From contig NC_068976.1 of the NCBI RefSeq assembly GCF_016808095.1, forward strand, positions 11,999,001 to 12,063,000: a DNA stretch of 64,000 bases, read 5' to 3'. This stretch comes from Vigna angularis (taxonomy: Eukaryota; Streptophyta; Magnoliopsida; Fabales; Fabaceae). The notes below the pieces were generated by a model, which saw only the letters and a list, made by a program, of their open reading frames with translations, did no database searches and had not been told where the DNA came from. Below are positions 11,814-23,257 of the stretch, in pieces. The position numbers were made by a program, and so were the translations under genes. Within the stretch, counting starts at the first letter, position 1; the number at the start of each line of letters is the position of its first letter.

Positions 11814-12393
11814 ATGGCTCATTTGACAATTCTTTGCATCATTCTCCTCCTTCCCATAATCTGTGAAGGTAAAAATTTTCTCACAATATAATACAATTTT
11901 TTCTCATAATCTGTGAAGCTTGCATCATTCATTACTGTACAGTTTTACATCTCTAAAATATTCTTTCACTACTCTGTGACTCTGTCATATCATAGACATT
12001 TAGTTTAAAAGTTTAGGAATTAAAAATATAATTAATCTATTTTTTTTAATAAAATGGGATTTCTAAACTCTTCCATGGATCATGATGTCAGGTACATGCT
12101 CTTTCAGAGACCTTTCAATTACCCAAAATCTAACTGGAGTTAAAGTACGGGGAAAGCCAGAATGGACAGTGAAAATCACCAATAATTGTGCATGTGTTCA
12201 ATTGAACGTGATCTTGAATTGCCAGGGATTTCGAACGGTTGAGAAAATAGACCCATCAGTTTTGAGAATCTCCCCTGCTCGCTGTCTTGTTAACAATGGT
12301 CAATCTGTCTATGGAGATGCTGTTCAATTTAATTATGCTTCGGACAAACAATTTGAATTCACTCCTCTTTCCTCTCAGATTGCATGTTCTTGA
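11814..12393 (+). CDS. TPD1-like small secreted cysteine-rich protein
   Basis: There are two exons, 11814-11868 and 12092-12393, joined by a GT-AG intron that splits a glycine codon; the product is 118 aa. Residues 1-18 are a hydrophobic signal peptide (MAHLTILCIILLLPIICEG), so the product is probably secreted. The mature part starts TCSFRDLSI and has six cysteines, including the NNCAC pair and LNCQGF, with a VxIxNxC block typical of TPD1 (TAPETUM DETERMINANT 1) homologues. TPD1 itself is the peptide ligand of the EMS1 receptor kinase in anther cell-fate control; family members vary in role. The TATA box is 71 bp upstream. The function of this copy is inferred from family only. Confidence 0.85.
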
Positions 12394-12619
12394 ATGAACA
12401 AACCTCTTCTCATGTACTTTTTGTTTTTCATATGTAGTTTGTTTTTTCTTTTATGCACTTTTGAGTCAAACCTTGATATATAATGTAGTTTGTCTTACAA
12501 ATTATAATCCATTAATAATGCATTCGCTTTTCATATGTTAAATTTGCTTCTGCAGTGTCATTGTGAAAGAATATAAATGGTTACTCTTAAATCAGAGAGA
12601 AATACTTCAAATGTTAGAA

Positions 12620-13146
12620 ACCAGTTTTTTTTTATGTTTATGTTGAAATGGGACGAGGATAACCGCCTATTCTCCTTCTGTACCGAACGTTCTCCTAGCT
12701 CTAAGCTCCGATAAACCGATTGGCCTTATAATTCTACATGATGAGCGTCCTTGCTCCTTCATTCAGGATATTAAACACCGGATTGGGGGAGACCTGCAGA
12801 AGACATTCCGACGCTCAAGTCATAATTTTTCTCTGTAGATCTATTATGAGAAGTCAAAAAGTCCTTTTACCTCGAAAATAAATCCCTATTTACAGAGTTT
12901 AAAGGAATATGATCAATTAAGTTACCTCTTAATGGTCATTAATGCAAACCTTAACCGTTTAACATTAGCCGTTATGACCTTAATTGCGCCTTAACTGTGC
13001 TCAACAGTTGTCGAGACCGAGCGGCTCCAAGACATTTTCAAGTGTCTACCACTCAGTTTTACTTAGCGTCTACCACTCGGTTTTATTCATGTACTTTGCA
13101 ACCCTTACCAATCGGTTAGATTCGAGCCCATAGTAACATTATTCAT
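12620..13146. repeat. unclassified repeat, probably LTR-retrotransposon remnant
   Basis: More GC-rich than its surroundings and without a coding frame. It includes GGGGGAGACCTGCAG and CGACGCTCAAGTC, words I associate with legume LTRs, and repeats of CTACCACTCGGTTTTA. No termini were found. It ends where Harbinger-like element 2 begins. Confidence 0.4.
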
Positions 13147-13150
13147 GTAA

Positions 13151-13479
13151 GACTTTGTTCACTTGGAGGAGATGATTTGAGAGAAAGTGAGTGGAGGGAT
13201 TTAAGGGTAAATTTTTTGTTTATTTAAGTGCATTTAGAGGTAAGTGAGAGTAGATTTTGAAGTAAAGTTTGTAAGAATTAATGTAGGATTTGATTGATGT
13301 AACAAGATAAAAAAATTTGTTTAATAGGTAGAAATTAAAGATTATCAAAATACCCTTTCTAGTAAAAGTAGTATAAAATGATAATGGTTAATATTATATA
13401 TAAAATTGTAAAAATTATTATAAAGAGAGAAAAATATAAAATATAATTTTTAAAATTCCATTATTATTATTATTATTAC

Positions 13480-13518
<39 letters not shown>

Positions 13519-13865
13519 GCACGTGAGAATAAATAATAGGAATCAGATAAGATAATATAGGGAATTGAATAAAAAAATGTGTAATTGAATACACTTTAAT
13601 GGAAGGGGCTAAGCATATGGGGAACCGAATACTATATGGTGTATTCGAATACACCTGATTGAAGTTGAATAAGGAGGGGCAATTGGTCATTTTATTAACA
13701 ATCACTGCAAATATTCGCTAGTATGCGAGGATTCAAAATATCTGTAATCCCTCAAGTCCCTTCCATTACTCGCTTGCAAATCATTCAAAGTGAACGTGAT
13801 AAATCCCACAAATCATTCTTCGTCAATCACCGTGAACAGAAAATTCTTTGCAAGTGAACACAACG
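13151..13865. mobile_element. PIF/Harbinger-like element 2 (715 bp)
   Basis: TAA duplications flank it at 13148-13150 and 13866-13868. The left end GACTTTGTTCACTTGG and the reverse-complemented right end CGTTGTGTTCACTTGC form imperfect TIRs. The left ~240 bp matches 5509-5755; the right end matches the ends at 6745 and 31066. It contains an (ATT)n tract and no transposase. Internal words such as GTGTATTCGAATACACC are palindromic. Confidence 0.8.
13460..13517. repeat. (ATT)n microsatellite
   Basis: Trinucleotide run with one interruption, inside Harbinger-like element 2. It yields a poly-asparagine frame on the minus strand that is not a gene. Confidence 0.95.
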
Positions 13866-13868
13866 TAA

Positions 13869-14930
13869 ATGTTTTCTTTATGACCTTGTGACAAATACAA
13901 GACTTAAAGTGTTATATATCACTAAAAAAACTTGAATCACCGGTAGATAAATGTCATTAGTAACATTGAAATTTTTTTATGAATTATTGATAAATGAAGA
14001 TTCGTTGGTAATTATTTTATCAGAAATATTTATTGATGAATTATGTTCGTCGATAATTTTTTACGGATAAATCTATCAATAATTATTCACAGAATCATAA
14101 TTATTCACAGAATCATAATTATTCACAGAATCATAATTATTGATGGTTATAATCCATCAATAATTACTGACAGACATAATTCATTGGTAATATCGACGAA
14201 CATAATTCATTGATAGTCCATCGGTAATGTGCGAACCAGATTGAAGTGTAGTGGACAAGATTTGCTTCCCACCACATTCAACTTTGACAAAATCAGAAGC
14301 AATCAAAGGCAATCTCAATCAGAGAATCCAGATATATGTAGTCATAAATCAACCAATGGAGTGAAATAAAAGTAGCCCATAGCATTAACGAGTGTAAATG
14401 TTTGCATTATGACCTTCTAACAAATACAAGACTCAAAGTGTTATATATCATTACAAAAGAAAATTAATGGTTAAATATTGTCGATAACATCGAAAATCTG
14501 TTAGTATTTGACTTTTTTTATGTGAAATATTTCGGTAATTATTTTATTAGAAACATTTACCAATTTATGTTTGTTGGTAATTTTCAACAGATAAATCCTT
14601 CAATAATTATAGACAAAAAAAATTCGTCGATAATTATCGTGGATAAGATTCGTCAATAATTACCGACGATCATGATTCGTCGATATCGGTAGACATAATT
14701 TACCAATAATTACCGGCGGACATAATTTGTCGATGGTTTGCCATTAATGTACGAAACAGATTGAAGTGTAGTAAGCAAAATTTGCTCCCCACCACATTCA
14801 ACTTGGACAAAATCAAAGACAATCAAAGACAATCCCATTTAGAGAATCCAAATATACATAGTTATATAAATCAACCAATGCAGTGAGATAAATGTAGTAC
14901 ATATCATTAAAAACATAAAATAATGTGCAA
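13869..14930. repeat. two-copy tandem duplication, ~530-bp unit
   Basis: Copy 1 (about 13869-14393) and copy 2 (about 14394-14930) share, in order, TATGACCTT, ACAAATACAAGACT, AAAGTGTTATATATCA, AGATTGAAGTGTAGT, CCCACCACATTCAACTT and AAATCAACCAATG. Both include the TCGATAA-rich block (13920-14255 and 14450-14770). In copy 1 that block starts CACTA and ends TAGTG, suggesting a small CACTA-type MITE duplicated with its flank. The copies have diverged appreciably. Confidence 0.75.
14081..14134. repeat. 18-bp direct repeat, three copies
   Basis: AATTATTCACAGAATCAT occurs three times head to tail within tandem copy 1 and is absent from copy 2. Confidence 0.9.
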
Positions 14931-15300
14931 TTAGCTTGTCTTACTTGGCCAACTGCTCACAAGACTTTAACTAGTGCAACACCTCTCAATTTGCAGGATG
15001 CTTTATCTACACATAGAAACATCACAATAATGAGCAGGACATATTGTTATGATCACTAATCTGTCGAGACTCATTTAAATGACTAAAATTACGTATGCAA
15101 GTAGAGGAATGCTCACGTATAATAGATAACGAAAAAAGACCTAGAAAAAGGACTAAAACTCAACTTACATGAACGAAGAAACTGGTTGGTCCAAATTGAA
15201 GAGCTCGTCGCAAGGATTAATTCAGCAGCCTCAATTCTTCAATCAGACGAGTAAAGAGGAAGAACCCTTAGAGAAAAATCAGAAAACTCTAAAATAGTGA
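14931..15300. other. intergenic DNA, no feature recognised
   Basis: Moderate composition. No coding frame, RNA gene or bounded repeat was seen. Confidence 0.4.
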
Positions 15301-15776
15301 TTTCTAGATGATGTATTTTAAAATAATAAAATTATAATAAAACTATTTATATTAAAACTTTTTAACATTAAAATAATTAAGTTTCACTATTTTTAAAATA
15401 CTATCACTTTTAAAATGTCATTTTTTAGGTTTTGTGGTCAATAACATACATCAAAATTTTTGAAATTTAAAATATATAATAACAGTTTGAATTTGAAATT
15501 TAAAGTTGAAAAAAATTTGTAAAATAGTTCTAACATGTTTCTAAGTTCTAATTTTAAAATAGTTCGCATTTAAGGAGCAAACAAAATGGGAAAGTCGAAA
15601 AGTTCCATAGATTTAATGATTTTTAATAATATAATAATATATTATAATACACATTAATATTTATTAATATAATAAAATAATAACACAATAATACTAACAT
15701 AAATAATAAAACTTAAAAAAATGATAAAATAAATAAATAAATAATAGAATAATGTCATAATTAATAAATTAAATAT

Positions 15777-15811
<35 letters not shown>

Positions 15812-16726
15812 TTAAATACATATTTATCGTAAAAATAATTAAAGTATTATTTTTTAAATTTTTATAATAAAATAATTATATTAGATTGTAATTACTTTTA
15901 ATAAATAAATATATGATCTTTACATGTCACCTTTTTATAATTTTACATATGCTTTTAATAATAATACTAATAATTATTATATTAATAATAATAATGATAA
16001 TAACATTAATCATCATTATTATTATTTTCGTAACAAATAAAAATAATAAAAATGTTAGTAATAATAATATTAATACTACTACTAATAATTACATTTTATT
16101 TTCTATTAATTTTAAAACATGGTAACAAAAATTTGAATTTAAAATTTAAAAATTTAAAAAAATTGTAAAAAAATAATGTCCTTAGGAATTTTTAATGGCT
16201 CTAAAAAACTTTCACATATTTCTAACATATCAAAACAATTCGTAGATGTGAACAAAATATAAAACATAAAGAACTCAAAAACATTAATGAAAATATGTAA
16301 ATAAATAATAATAATAATAATAATAATAATTAAACTATGATATAAAATAAATAAATAATTATGACATCATTAATAAACTAAATAATAAAATATTATAAAT
16401 ATTAATTCATTTAAAATTATAATACACTTATGTTAAATTTAAATAAAAATTTCAATAACATAAAAGTAAGTATATTATTAAAAAGTAAATTATAAATTCT
16501 TTCAACATTTAAAGATATAGAAATAACTAACAGATTTTAATTTCAATATTTACTTAAAATTAAGATTTATATTGGTAAATTTAAAATTCGTAATATTTAT
16601 AGTAACAATTGATTTTGAAATTCAAAATCTAAAAAGAATGTAAAATTGTGGTAACAAAGTTTTTGAGTAGAAAATTCAAAAGCCAAAAATATTTTAAAAA
16701 GATAAAACCATTTCAATGAACATTTC
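15300..16726. repeat. AT-rich degenerate repeats (left block)
   Basis: Words resembling GTAACAAAATTTGAATTTGAAATT recur near 15480, 16120 and 16600, as does CTTTCACATATTTCTAAC. This suggests old tandem copies several hundred bases long. The same pattern resumes at 18.8-19.5 kb, beyond the CACTA element. Includes a (TA)n tract at about 15775-15811. Confidence 0.5.
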
Positions 16727-17224
16727 TAACACCAGTGCACTAAAGGGAAACGATAGCGGTTATTTTCGCTTATACGCAGCAGTTCTGCAACTGAGACATA
16801 TACAGGCGAATGTTAGGCTTTTTGTCTCGGTTCAAATCCAACAGAGACAATAAAGGGTTTTTTTTTTTTTTACAACATGTTCAGTTGTGATAGTGCAAGC
16901 TCCAAGCAGAACCGCTCAAACCGAAAGCCTCCGGTATCAACTTCTAAGAAGATCAATCATGCAAATGTAATGCATTATACTGTTTCATCCAGTGTCTAAG
17001 ACACCTCGAACAGTCTGCTTTCTTTTTATGTAAGAATCATATAACCACATTTATAAGCATAAATTGGCTAAAGCAAAAAGCAACAAAAGAAAAAGTAGGT
17101 AAAAATTATAGTCTAAACTCAAAAATAATGTGACCAATTCAGTGAATCATCAACACTCATTATTCAGGCAAATAAACAAAACTGACAGTTATATTGTAGA
17201 GCAAAGAAATAACCTCTCATCAAA

Positions 17225-17640
17225 GGCAAGCACTATGGGCAGGAAGAGGTGACAGAACCACGTAATCAACAACGACCACACTATCGATCTGATCTCTAAC
17301 TCCTTCTGGTAATTCACCAAATCATGATTTGAATCCACGACCTCCAACTCGGTCGGTCCCGCGAAAATCGCGAGCGAAGCAATCGAGAAACCCTTGGCTC
17401 TCCTCGGTAAACAATTCTCCCCAAAAAACTGAACTCACTAATCTACTTGAAATTCTCAGGAATTCCTCTAACCACACCCAAAACCTTGTCTCCAACTGCG
17501 CCCTCCTTCAATTTCAAGAAGTTGACACGAAGCGCCAAGCCCAGCGGCGGAATGAGGTTGCTGAGGCCATCGACGACCTAATCGACAACCATGATGTCGT
17601 CGGGGAGCACGTTTTCCTTGATGACAGTGACAGATAAAAA
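17225..17640 (-). pseudogene. captured gene fragment, antisense, unidentified
   Basis: The minus strand reads a coding-like frame across about 17640-17450, including DDIMVVD and LGLALRVNFLKLKEGAV. It is interrupted by a TAG after DIMVVD and by another stop near 17450. The higher GC content and the position inside a CACTA element suggest gene capture. The parent gene is not recognised. A 102-aa frame on the plus strand is probably its shadow. Confidence 0.4.
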
Positions 17641-18364
17641 GAAGATCAACTCTTCATCAAATCAAAATGCCTCCTCCCATGATCAACCAAACAAGAACGA
17701 TTATGCAAAAACACTTCACCTGTTATTCCATTCAGAAACAGGGAACAAGCAGAAACTCCATTCAGAAACCCAGAAAATAAAAAAAATAAAACCTATTTGA
17801 TTGTCGCTTGCGCCTCTGTTGCAAGAACAATAACGGCCATCGTGCCCTTGCGCCCCCGCCGTGTCTTCATCGTTTCTCCCCTGCGCCTCCGTCATGCCAT
17901 TGATGATCCCTCCAGGTTGGTTGTCCAGCGAGACGAAGAACCCTAGGCTTGGTTGGATGCACGAAGAACCCTAGACGAATCGGAACAAAGAAGAGGAAGG
18001 AAGGGTTGGATGCAAGAAGAACCCTCTCGGCGACGTCGACGTGGATCCAAACAGGGAAGAAGGGTTCCTGTGTCGAACAGAGAAGAGGAAGAGGATAAAC
18101 ACCCCCTTTTCGCGACGCAGAACAAAGAAGAGGAAGAGGATTATATTTTGGTTCAAGGAAAAAAAAAGAAACAAAGGTTGAACCCTTAATTTGGGTTATC
18201 TAATACAAGCCAACTTGAAATCAGAAAATAAAAAAAAATAAAACGTGTTTGTGCTGTGGAGGAAGAAGAAAGCTCGTCGAGGAGGAAGAAGAAAGCCCTC
18301 TTCACTCGAGAAGGAAGAAAATGCATTGTTCACGTGAGAAGATTATTTTGGTAGGGTAGACTTT

Positions 18365-18720
18365 TATGCCTCGGTTGACTAGGAAACCGAGGTAGTAAGC
18401 CATTTTTGAAAAAGGCGTCAAGTGCACAGTCTGACTTTGCATAAAGGACATGTGCTCTCAGCAGGGTTATATGCCTCGGTTGTTTACTTAATCGAGGCAA
18501 TATACCCCTTATGCTTCAGTTCCCCTTGAACCAAGTCATATAAAAATCGAAGTATATATAGCGCCTTAATAACCTTTTTTTACTAGTGCTTTATGCCTCG
18601 GTTGCTGACTTAACCGAGGCAATATACCTATCACGCTTCGGTTCCTTTTGAACTTTGAACTGAAATATATAACTTTCCTAAAACTAAGAAAATGTCACCG
18701 TACTTTTATATGCTTCCGTT
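18365..18720. repeat. sub-terminal hairpin repeats of the CACTA element
   Basis: Several imperfect palindromes of the form TGCCTCGGTTG ... AACCGAGGCA occur (near 18368, 18474, 18595), and related CTTCGGTT words follow. An internal ACTAGTG near 18582 mimics the terminus. Confidence 0.7.
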
Positions 18721-18779
18721 TCAGTAAAACCGAAGTGTATATAGCGCGTTAAAAAAGCTTTCTTTTACTAGTGTAATGT

Positions 18780-20010
18780 ACTTAAATCATTTTTACAAAT
18801 TTCTAACCTATAAAAAGAGTTAATATTTAAGTTAAGAACAACATCTAAAAGAAGAAAAATTCAACAAATTTAATGATTTTTAAAATTTAATAATTTATTA
18901 TATCACATAATAATATTTAATAATAGTACAATAACATAATAATATTAATATAATAATAAAAAAAATTAAATAATATATAAAATAACAAATAAATAATTGA
19001 ATAATGGCATTCTGAATAAACTAAATAATAAATAATTAGAAATAATATTTCATTTAAAGTTTCAATCCAATTATGTTAAATTTAAATAGTAATTAAAGAA
19101 TAATTTCAACAATATAAAACATAAGTTTATTGTTAATAAAATGAAAATTATAAATTCTTTTAAATTTAAAAGATAAAAAAATAACTAATCATTTCAATTT
19201 CATTTTTTTTTTCTAAAATTTGGATTCATAAACGAGAAATTTAAAATTTAAAATATCTAATAACCAAGTTTAAATTTGAAATTTGAAAAATTACGATAAA
19301 AATGTAATAACAAAATTTATATTTGAAATTCAAAATAAAAAAAAATTATAAAATAAAAGCTTTTTCATAGACTTTTTTAATGTGTCTGAAAAACTTTCAC
19401 ATAATAATGATAAATTTTAAAATATTATATAAAACAATAAATAAATAATTAAATATTGACATCATTAATAATCTCAAAATAAACTAAATAATAAAATATA
19501 AAAATAATATTTCATGTATACTTTAAAATTACAGAATACTTAAGTTAATATTTCTTAGGAAACATTAACATTGTTAACTTAACATTCTTATTTTAAATCA
19601 TATTTATTCTCATTATTTAAATTATAATATTTATTTTAACTTCTTGATTTACTTTTAATTGTAATAAAAACAAAATTTAGTGGTCTTAAAAGTGATCCCC
19701 AAGGTCAAAATATTAATTATTATAAAATTTTAAAGTTATAAAATTATAAAATTATAAAATTGTAAAATTATAAAACAAAAAATTATAAAATTATAAAATA
19801 ATAATATAAAATTATAAAATTACATATAATCATTGCTAAGTAAGATAATAAAATATGGTAACAATTTCACTTATGTTTGACATTGTAAGATTCCATTTAA
19901 TATTATAAAACTACTAAATAAAAATTATATAAGCACATTAGATAGAAATATAATTACTGTATTATAGTAATCTATGAAACATGTAATAGGTATAGCCAAC
20001 TATATATACA
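18780..20010. repeat. AT-rich degenerate repeats (right block)
   Basis: Continues the motif set of 15.3-16.7 kb (GTTTAAATTTGAAATTTGAAA near 19265; AAAACTTTCACATAATAATG near 19390). An octamer repeat, TTATAAAA, runs from about 19735 to 19830. No gene seen. Confidence 0.5.
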
Positions 20011-20079
20011 CACTAACAAGAAGCTAGAATTTTTAAAAGACGAAAGCTTTTACATAATAGAACAAATTATAGCTAGGCT

Positions 20080-21340
20080 ATTGTATCTCCCTTACCCTAT
20101 ACCGGATTAATTGGAAGATCTTCATCTACTCACACCATTAAATTGGTCATCGTAGTTAAGAAGAAAAACAAACAAATGGACAAACAGAAAAGAAATGGTA
20201 AGCTAATGTATCAAAAGAGTTTTCATGAAACAAACACAAATATATTATCATAAATAACTCATTAATAAAAATAACAATATCACATTTGAAGACTATACTA
20301 GACTCAATTATCAAGATGTGTGCCCTTGAATCAAACTAGTGAAGCCATACACATGTGGTGATAAGATACCGTTCTACCGAGTTAGCACACACAAGTTTAG
20401 TCCTTGTCACAATAATAAGAACCCTAGGATCGTCCTTATGATAGAACCTCCTACCATTCTTCCACCTAATCATCCTCCTCCACATGAATATGAATGATTA
20501 GTAGAATTCATGGTAGCTACACTAAATGGAACAATCCTTACCTCAAGTCACACCATAGTGAAACACACATTTCACAGAATTTCCTCCTTAGAAATCACTA
20601 CTTCATCATCACTTTCATACCATGCTTTAATTAACTCACATTCACAACAATATCATATATGAATAAATACCATACATACTTACAATCATGTTACCAATCT
20701 ATGAAACATCACAATCCATAATAACCATACATAGAAACCATGATAAATAACTTCAAACAATTCAAAGAATCATAAATTCACCAAAAACATACATTGGCAT
20801 TCATAGTGACACTCAATGCGAGACCTTTCACAGAGGAGAGTGCTTAGCGTCAAACCTCTCACAAATTGTCTCGCCCAACAAGACCATTTTTTCGCTTAGC
20901 AACCTCAAATTAAACGATTTCAGACATATAGAGAAAAGTGGTGTTGAACGGTACAAAACCACCGCTCGACAACAGAGCATACGCATTTTTAGTCACTTAG
21001 TGGCACAAACCTGACACTTAGTGGTCTAGAGCTTAAATGCTCCTAGACTTTCACAACCAAGCTTGCGTTCAACATCACACCAATGCCGCTTAGTGCCATA
21101 TCAGAAACCAATACATTCAAATCTATTATTTGAGAAGACAAAAACTTGTTTAGATGATCAAATTGATGTCTCTAACTTAGTGTTTAGTTCAATGCTACAG
21201 TATCTACCAATTTGCTAAAATGATCAAATCCTCAGTTTCTTAACTCAAGACCAAGATCAAATAACATATAACCATCAAACACAACACAATTTCAACATGT
21301 TCAACTACTAATTTCAATAACTGAAATAGGTGTTAATGGT
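20080..21340. repeat. probable LTR-retrotransposon fragment
   Basis: No coding frame. The region includes CGCTTAGCAACC, GTGCTTAGCGTC and CACTTAGTGG phrases, like those at 29.8-30.0 kb and 42.4-42.8 kb, and CCTTACCTCAAG, reminiscent of 43.37 kb. No termini or TSD could be defined. Confidence 0.4.
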
Positions 21341-23250
21341 CGTCGTTAAGTATACCAAATCGTTCAAATATTATAAAATGGTAAGATCAAGTAGTATTTT
21401 CCAATACTAAGTTAATACCAAAAGTTTTAATGTTGTAAAACTTTTAATTTAATAGATTTTTTTTTCAATATTTATTGAAATTAGTCAATATGTCCTCAAT
21501 TCTTTTTTTTCTTTCCAAGCCTCTGTTTTTGTTAAAATGAGTTAATATAGTTTATTCTGTTAGATTAACCTTGACGTTGTTAGAAGGGTGATGATTTAAC
21601 ATATTCACATTTCACATGGATGATTATTTGAAACAATAGAACAAGATGAAAACGTGTCACCTTTGCTCGTTTATGTAGTTAGACTACTTTCTTATTCTTT
21701 TTTTTCTCTCTTTCTATTCTGTTTAGGTGTGTCCTTCATTTTCTCATCAATGTTTTATTATTTGTCTTTATCATTATGCAAGTGTAATACTTAGAAGTTA
21801 CAAAATTAATGTAATTCCTCTCATGGTAATGGGAGTAGGAGTTATGGAATTGTATTCATTTGTGTGGAGATTTATTTATTAGTATATCGAGAACAATTGT
21901 ATCTAAGAACGGTGGAAAATAATTTTAAGATAATCTTAAATACAAGATTAGAGTTATGAAATTTTATTTTGTAAAAATTAGTTGGATACGTATATTCATT
22001 TGTCTTCAAATCCAAATTTGTCTCCACTACTACACTGCAAAAAATTTGCTTCTAAATTTGGCAAACTTTCAACCTACAAAAACAATCCTATATATTTACT
22101 CAAATCTAGTTTCTTTTTTCAATCTTCCCAACATAATTACAATAAATGGGTACAGAAACTCTTAAAATGCGATTATTTTTTTTCTTTCCGCAAGTTTCTT
22201 CATTCATTATGTTTACAAATAACATTCTTCATTATTTCATTGGTATAAAATAGATTTACATAAATTATTTTGATCGAATTACATCTCTTATTGTAAATAA
22301 GGGTTGATATAAAAGAGAAAGCACCTTTATGTTATATTCACACTTACATAAAAAAAAAGTCACGTCAATATAATAACTAACGTAAAAAAAGTTTCAATTT
22401 ACTCAATTTCTAGGCATCAAAATAAGAAAACAATATATTTTATGTTGATTATGAAATTAATCAACGAAAAATGTCAAATGTTACTTTCTACGACAACGGG
22501 AAAATCTTTCCCTTTGCAACTATCCCCTTTATAACTAGTTATTTAGTCTAGAAATAACACTCTTCATAATATTGGTGATGTTTGTTTTGTTCTTCTTGTA
22601 TGTACTTGTTATTTGTAGTTATTTAAATTAATATTAAATATGTTTTTGTCTTTTAATTTTTAATAAAAATTAAAATTAGTTTTTTTTTAAAATTTTAAAT
22701 CAATTTAGTCTTTTATCTTTATAACTTGATGAATTTAGTCATTTTAACCAAATTTTGTTAAATTTATTTAATAACGTTTGTATTATTTATACTATTTAAT
22801 GTGTTAAATAAATTTAATAAAATTAAGTTAAAATGACTAAATTTACACATTTTTAAAATTAAAATATTAAATTGGGTTAAAATTTTTAAAATATAAATTC
22901 AATTTTCACAAAAAATTAAAAAATCAAAATAACATTTAATCTTTTTAATTATAACACATATTTCTCCCTAAAATTATCACGTGATGATCCAACCATCATA
23001 AGTTCAAGAAAAGGAGTGCGAGAACCATAATTTATTCAAGATTCATATTCTACTTGTACAAAACAAATAGTTACCATTTCTCTGTAGAGACACAAGCCAC
23101 ATAAAACAAAAGTTACTTACGTGCAGCAGATCTCTCAAACACTATTCTTTCACTCTACTCTAATGTTAAAGATGAAACGTGGAAGATTGGAAAACACCTT
23201 CTTTATAAGGTGACTAGATACCACTACTTTGAGTAACTTAATAGTTTCTT
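21341..23250. other. AT-rich intergenic DNA downstream of GAPN gene
   Basis: Short frames near 21956-22248 overlap in two registers, have AT-driven composition and no recognisable motif. The final part should hold the 3' UTR of the minus-strand dehydrogenase gene. Confidence 0.4.
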
Positions 23251-23257
23251 AATCATC

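Larger units (their letters stand above)
16730..18773. mobile_element. non-autonomous CACTA (En/Spm) element, 2044 bp
   Basis: TAA duplications lie at 16727-16729 and 18774-18776, the 3-bp TSD of CACTA elements. The left terminus is CACCAGTG (one change from CACTAGTG) and the right end, reverse-complemented, is CACTAGTAAAAGAAAGC. The right sub-terminal region holds repeated CCTCGGTT...AACCGAGG hairpins, as expected for transposase-binding sub-terminal repeats. No TNPA/TNPD-like genes are present. The interior carries GC-rich, gene-like fragments. Confidence 0.8.

Noticed and set aside
13418..13705. Minus-strand 95-aa frame with poly-Asn
   Set aside because: Made by the (ATT)n tract within a Harbinger-like element.
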